The notes beneath the pieces were generated by a model. The model ran no database searches. It was given only the letters and a program-made list of their open reading frames with translations, and was not told where the DNA came from. From the NCBI GenBank assembly GCA_902826155.1, contig CADEDU010000031.1, forward strand, positions 1 to 20,429: 20,429 nucleotides of DNA. The letters run 5' to 3'. Each line of letters starts with the position of its first letter. Position 1 is the first letter of the stretch. Source of the DNA: an uncultured beta proteobacterium (GTDB lineage: Bacteria > Pseudomonadota > Gammaproteobacteria > Burkholderiales > SG8-39). This document shows positions 16,937 through 20,429 of this stretch, piece after piece. The position numbers and the translations under genes are program-made.

Positions 16937-17659
16937 ATGCGACAGATCGTCCTCGACACTGAAACCACCGGGCTGAACGCGAATCTCGGCGATCGCGTGC
17001 TCGAGATCGGCGGGGTGGAGCTCATCAATCGCCGTCCGAGCGGCAATCACTTTCACCGCTACATCAATCCGGAACGCGAGGTCGAGGAAGGCGCGCTGCG
17101 CGTGCACGGCCTGTCGAACGAGTTCCTGGAAGACAAGCCCAAGTTCGCCGAAGTGGTCGACGAGCTGCTGCAGTTCATCGCCGGGGCGCAACTGGTCATC
17201 CACAACGCGCCGTTCGACGTCGAGTTCCTGAACGCGGAACTGGCGCGCTGCGAACGCGGCAAGCTCGGCGACCACGATGTGAGCGTCATCGACACCTTGG
17301 TCCAGGCGCGCCAGCTGCATCCCGGTCGCAAGAATTCGCTCGATGCGCTGTGCGAGCGCTACGAGATCAGCAACGCGCATCGCAAGCTGCACGGCGCTTT
17401 GCTCGACGCGCAGTTGCTCGCCGAGGTGTATCTCGCGATGACGCGCGGGCAGGAGTCGCTGGCGATCGAGATCGAGGAGCCCAGCGCGAGTGCACGCGCG
17501 ATCGTTCGTGCCGCGCGGGCGCAGATCAAACTCGTCGTTCTCGCCGCGACCGCCGAGGAACTGAGCGTGCACGCCGAGGTGCTGGCAAGCATCCAGAAGG
17601 ACAGCAAGGGCAAGTGCGTGTGGTTGCGCGAAGCGGAGCCCGCGTCGGCCGGCGCCTAG
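16937..17659 (+). CDS. dnaQ: DNA polymerase III epsilon subunit, 3'-5' proofreading exonuclease
   Basis: Epsilon removes misincorporated nucleotides as part of the Pol III core with alpha and theta. The 240-residue protein has all DnaQ-family motifs: Exo I with Asp7 and Glu9 in VLDTETTGL, Exo II with Asp94 in HNAPFDVEFL, and Exo III with His152 and Asp157 in HGALLDAQLLAEVY, the DEDDh arrangement. The C-terminal 70 residues form the tail that in this family binds the alpha subunit; it differs from E. coli and has no obvious QTSMAF-like motif. Start at 16937 gives the family N terminus MRQIVLDTETTGL. The gene follows rnhA by 40 bases with a candidate promoter of its own. Confidence 0.97.
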   Translation: MRQIVLDTETTGLNANLGDRVLEIGGVELINRRPSGNHFHRYINPEREVEEGALRVHGLSNEFLEDKPKFAEVVDELLQFIAGAQLVIHNAPFDVEFLNAELARCERGKLGDHDVSVIDTLVQARQLHPGRKNSLDALCERYEISNAHRKLHGALLDAQLLAEVYLAMTRGQESLAIEIEEPSASARAIVRAARAQIKLVVLAATAEELSVHAEVLASIQKDSKGKCVWLREAEPASAGA

Positions 17660-17728
17660 CGCTGCCGCAGGGCTGAGCCGTCCGGCGCTGGCAGCTCGGC
17701 ACTGCAGCTGGGCGTTTGGGAGCGGCTT

Positions 17729-17734
17729 TATACT
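17729..17734 (+). promoter_or_regulatory. Candidate -10 box (TATACT) for the acyl-CoA synthetase gene
   Basis: TATACT lies 39 bases before the ATG at 17774. The same hexamer precedes the methyltransferase gene at a similar distance (36 bases). No clear -35 was found. Confidence 0.35.
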
Positions 17735-17773
17735 CGCCGCCGGATCGATTCCTTCGCTACTCCCTATCGCGCC

Positions 17774-19423
17774 ATGTCCCGCAAACCGAACGCCTACGAT
17801 CTCGACCTCGACAAGAATCCGGCCAACTTCGTGCCGCTTTCGCCGCTGCCGTTCATCGAGCGCGCGGCGAGCGTCTATCCGAAGCGAATCGCCGTCGTGC
17901 ACGGTGCGAAGCGATTCACCTGGGCGCAGACTTACGCGCGCACGCGCCGGCTGGCGAGCGCGCTCAAGCAGCGCGGCATAGGCGCAGGCGATACGGTCGC
18001 CGCGGTGCTGTCGAACACGCCGGAGATGTACGAGGCGCACTTCGGCGTGCCGATGAGTGGCGCGGTGCTCAACGCCATCAACACCCGGCTCGATGCCGAT
18101 GCCATCGCTTTCATGTTCAACCACGGCGAAGCGAAGGTCGTGCTGGTCGATCGCGAGTTCAGCGCCGTGGTGAAGCAGGCCGTTGCGAATTCGAGCGTCC
18201 GACCGATCGTGATCGATGTGGACGATCCCGAGTACAGCGGCCCGGGCGATCGCATCGGCGAGATGGACTACGAAGCGTTCATCGCCAAAGGTGATCCGGA
18301 TTTTGCCTGGCAAGGCCCGGCGGACGAGTGGGATGCGATCGCGCTCAACTACACCTCGGGCACCACCGGCAATCCGAAAGGGGTGGTCTACACCCATCGC
18401 GGCACGTATCTGAACGCGATCGGCAACATCGTCACCTGGGGCATGCCGCATCACCCGGTGTACCTGTGGACGCTGCCGATGTTCCACTGCAACGGCTGGT
18501 GCTTCACCTGGGCGACCGCGGCGCATGTCGGCACCAACATCTGTCTGCGCAAGGTCGACGCGGCGATGATCTTCCAGCTGATCCGCGAGCATCGCGTCAC
18601 GCACTACTGCGGCGCGCCGATCGTGCACTCGACCCTGGTCAACGCGCCGTCCGAACTTCGCAAAGGGATCGATCACAAGGTCTCGGCGTTCGTGGCGGGC
18701 GCCGCGCCGCCGGCTGCGCTGATCGAAGGCATGGAGCAGATGGGGTTCGATCTAACGCACGTGTACGGTCTGACCGAGGTCTACGGCCCGGCGATGGTGT
18801 GCGCCAAGCATGAAGAGTGGAACGCCCTCGATGTTTCCGGGCGCGCCGAGCGCAATGGGCGTCAGGGCGTGCGCTACGTCGCCGAAGAGGCGATGGCGGT
18901 GATGGATCCGGCGACGATGCAGCCGGTGCCGGCCGACGGCGAAACCATCGGCGAGATCATGCTGCGCGGCAATCTCACCATGAAGGGCTACCTGAAGAAC
19001 GCGAAGGCATCGCAAGATGCATTTGCCGGCGGCTGGTTTCATACCGGCGATCTGGCGGTAATGCATCCCGACGGCTACGCCAAGATCAAAGATCGCTCCA
19101 AGGACATCATCATTTCCGGCGGCGAGAACATCTCGTCGATCGAAGTCGAAGACGTGCTCTACCGCCATCCGGCGGTGCTGGCTTGTGCCGTGGTCGCGAA
19201 ACCCGATGCGAAGTGGGGCGAGACACCGTGCGCGTTCGTCGAACTGAAGGCGGGCGCGACGCTCACCGAGCAGGAACTCGCGGCGTTCTGTCGCGAGCGT
19301 CTGGCCGGATTCAAGATGCCGCGCGCGTTCGTGTTCGGCGAGGTGCCGAAAACCTCCACCGGCAAGATCCAGAAGTTCGTGTTGCGCGAGCGGGCCAAAT
19401 CGACTGCGGCGATCGACGTCTGA
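17774..19423 (+). CDS. AMP-dependent acyl-CoA synthetase (fatty or carboxylic acid CoA ligase)
   Basis: This enzyme activates a carboxylic acid to acyl-AMP with ATP and transfers it to CoA. The 549-residue protein is family length. It contains the P-loop-like A3 motif YTSGTTGNPKGVVYTH (193-208), the substrate-pocket region LPMFHCNGWCFTWA, the A5 motif HVYGLTEVYGP, the A7 hinge region GGWFHTGDLAVMHPDGY followed by KDRSKDIIISGGENIS (A8), and the C-terminal catalytic Lys531 in TSTGKIQKFVLRERA. The closest family feel is the medium-chain / DmdB-like group rather than acetyl-CoA synthetase, but the substrate cannot be read from sequence. The start at 17774 has no Shine-Dalgarno. A crotonase gene follows after 46 bases, so the pair probably forms one acyl-CoA catabolic unit. 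Confidence 0.92.
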   Translation: MSRKPNAYDLDLDKNPANFVPLSPLPFIERAASVYPKRIAVVHGAKRFTWAQTYARTRRLASALKQRGIGAGDTVAAVLSNTPEMYEAHFGVPMSGAVLNAINTRLDADAIAFMFNHGEAKVVLVDREFSAVVKQAVANSSVRPIVIDVDDPEYSGPGDRIGEMDYEAFIAKGDPDFAWQGPADEWDAIALNYTSGTTGNPKGVVYTHRGTYLNAIGNIVTWGMPHHPVYLWTLPMFHCNGWCFTWATAAHVGTNICLRKVDAAMIFQLIREHRVTHYCGAPIVHSTLVNAPSELRKGIDHKVSAFVAGAAPPAALIEGMEQMGFDLTHVYGLTEVYGPAMVCAKHEEWNALDVSGRAERNGRQGVRYVAEEAMAVMDPATMQPVPADGETIGEIMLRGNLTMKGYLKNAKASQDAFAGGWFHTGDLAVMHPDGYAKIKDRSKDIIISGGENISSIEVEDVLYRHPAVLACAVVAKPDAKWGETPCAFVELKAGATLTEQELAAFCRERLAGFKMPRAFVFGEVPKTSTGKIQKFVLRERAKSTAAIDV

Positions 19424-19469
19424 GACCGAACCTCCGAGCCTTCAGCGTCCGGAACAATTGGAGAGTGCG

Positions 19470-20273
19470 ATGAATGCAAACGTGCAAGCCGCGGTGGAAC
19501 CGGCGCTGGTGTTACGTGAAGATCGCGGCGCGGTGGCGTGGCTGACGCTCAATCGCGGCGATCGGCTCAACCCTCTGTCGATGCCGATGCTCGACGCGAT
19601 GATCGAAGCGCTCGATGCGGTGGGCGCCGATCGTGCCATCAAGGTCGTCGTGCTCGCCGGCGGCGGCAAACATTTCTGCGCCGGCCACGATCTGCGCGAG
19701 ATGCGCGCGCACCCCGACAAGGCCTGGCAGCAGGCCCTGTTCGAGAAATGCAGCGTCATGATGCTCAAGCTCACGCAGTTGCCGCAGCCGGTGATCGCGC
19801 GCGTGCAGGGCGTGGCCGTCGCGGCGGGCTGTCAGCTGGTGTCGATGTGTGATTTAGCGGTGGCGAGTGAGGCCGCGCAGTTCGCACTGCCGGGCATCAA
19901 GAGCGGCATTTTCTGCACCACGCCCGGCGTCGGGGTCGGGCGCAATCTGTCGCGCAAGCACGCGATGGAGATGCTGTTGACCGGCGACCTCATCGACGCC
20001 GCCACCGCCGAGCGCCGGGGGCTGATCAATCGCGTCGTGCCGGCTGCCGCACTGGATGATGAGATCGCCAAGCTCGCCGCCCGCATCACCGCACACAGCG
20101 GCGCGGTGGTGAGCATGGGCAAGGATTTTTTCTATCGCCAGATCGAGATGGGCCTGAAAGACGCCTACGGTCTGGCCGCCGAGGGCATGGCCTGCAACAT
20201 GATGCTCGAAGACGCAGCCGAGGGCATCGACGCGTTCATCGGCAAGCGCGCGCCGCAGTGGCGGGAGCGCTGA
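19470..20273 (+). CDS. Enoyl-CoA hydratase/isomerase (crotonase) family protein, ECHDC3-like, lacking both catalytic glutamates
   Basis: The 267-residue product has the crotonase fold that binds CoA thioesters and stabilises enolates. The oxyanion-hole segments are HFCAGHDLREM (about 68-78) and VQGVAVAAGCQL (about 112-123). The segment CDLAVASEAAQFALPGIKSG and the FCTTPGVGVGRNLSRK stretch resemble mammalian ECHDC3. The two glutamates of classic hydratase (rat Glu144 and Glu164) align with Gln122 and Gly142, so water addition to enoyl-CoA is doubtful; another CoA-ester reaction is possible. The ATG at 19470 is the start because GGAG lies six bases upstream; the TTG at 19458 overlaps that site. 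It follows the acyl-CoA synthetase and converges on a CoA-transferase gene four bases away. Confidence 0.88.
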   Translation: MNANVQAAVEPALVLREDRGAVAWLTLNRGDRLNPLSMPMLDAMIEALDAVGADRAIKVVVLAGGGKHFCAGHDLREMRAHPDKAWQQALFEKCSVMMLKLTQLPQPVIARVQGVAVAAGCQLVSMCDLAVASEAAQFALPGIKSGIFCTTPGVGVGRNLSRKHAMEMLLTGDLIDAATAERRGLINRVVPAAALDDEIAKLAARITAHSGAVVSMGKDFFYRQIEMGLKDAYGLAAEGMACNMMLEDAAEGIDAFIGKRAPQWRER

Positions 20274-20281
20274 CGCGTCAG
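20270..20281. other. 12-bp perfect palindrome over two facing stop codons
   Basis: CTGACGCGTCAG contains the TGA of the crotonase gene and, on the other strand, the TGA of the CoA-transferase gene. The four bases between the stops (CGCG) complete the symmetry. There is no room for a normal terminator. Confidence 0.6.
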
Positions 20282-20429
20282 ACGATGCGGTCTTTCTTCA
20301 GCGCCGCGATCGCGTCGTCTTTCATCCCGAGCACGTTGCGCAACACTTCATCAGTGTGCTGCCCCAGCAGCGGCGGCGGGCACTCGTAGGTCACCGGCGT
20401 TTCCGAAAACCGCATCGGGTTGGCCACGC
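20278..20429 (-). CDS. Class III (CaiB/BaiF family) CoA-transferase, C-terminal fragment cut by window edge
   Basis: The last 49 codons of a gene enter from the right edge on the minus strand. The sequence reads ANPMRFSETPVTYECPPPLL and then GQHTDEVLRNVLGMKDDAIA, which is the characteristic C terminus of CaiB/BaiF (formyl-CoA transferase type) enzymes. These move CoA between carboxylic acids through an enzyme-bound anhydride. The catalytic Asp lies in the missing part. Its convergence on the acyl-CoA synthetase-crotonase pair fits a local cluster of CoA-thioester genes, although it is not in their operon. The substrate is unknown. Confidence 0.88.
   Translation of the reverse strand, partial: VANPMRFSETPVTYECPPPLLGQHTDEVLRNVLGMKDDAIAALKKDRIV

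Noticed and set aside
16922..18676. A 584-codon minus-strand open frame opposite dnaQ and the acyl-CoA synthetase gene
   Set aside because: It crosses two unrelated sense genes and their gap, and shows no recognisable motif.
17774..20273. A DMSP demethylation (dmdB-dmdD) operon
   Set aside because: The ligase has a DmdB-like feel, but the second protein lacks the catalytic glutamates of hydratases and resembles ECHDC3 more than DmdD, and no dmdC-like dehydrogenase is present.

Overview
The window is a high-GC proteobacterial chromosome segment, most likely from a betaproteobacterium of the Burkholderiales or a close relative. This rests on the order lon - hupB - tRNA-Val - tRNA-Asp - ppiD, an orphan Bug/TctC-type solute receptor, a FabI-type enoyl reductase, and the mltD / yafS-like - rnhA - dnaQ neighbourhood. 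No phage, insertion sequence, CRISPR array or defence island is visible. Almost all of it is ordinary chromosome, with some lineage-specific oddities.

Layout. 1-1757: 3' part of lon. 1902-2174: hupB. 2235-2594: a tRNA unit with candidate promoter, tRNA-Val(TAC), tRNA-Asp(GTC) and a strong intrinsic terminator. 2617-4527: ppiD, meeting fabI (4528-5343, minus) with stop codons abutting. 5550-12332: a four-gene peptide-type ABC importer operon (lipoprotein receptor, two permeases, fused double ATPase) in the same component order as E. coli yejABEF. 12363-12442: three tandem hairpin-forming 28-bp repeats. 12439-13401 (minus): a Bug receptor. 13462-15192 (minus): an MltD-like murein transglycosylase. 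15193-15584: a divergent intergenic region with a promoter and 22-bp tandem repeats. 15585-17659: a yafS-like methyltransferase, rnhA and dnaQ. 17774-20273: an acyl-CoA synthetase and a crotonase-fold protein, facing the 3' end of a class III CoA-transferase gene (20278-20429, minus).

Functional themes are protein quality control and nucleoid structure (lon, hupB, ppiD), membrane lipid synthesis (fabI), solute capture (ABC importer, Bug), cell-wall turnover (mltD), replication fidelity and RNA primer removal (dnaQ, rnhA), and acyl-CoA chemistry (the last three genes).

The most unusual observation is in ppiD. The first strand of the parvulin domain, with its conserved His, appears to be missing from its normal place and present after the last strand, as if circularly permuted. 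Other points worth a look are a peptide-binding lipoprotein with an extra C-terminal membrane helix, a permease with a long N-terminal extension, a duplicated start region that creates a nine-codon relay ORF, a crotonase lacking both catalytic glutamates, and repeat clusters at operon borders. I found no convincing new multi-gene system.
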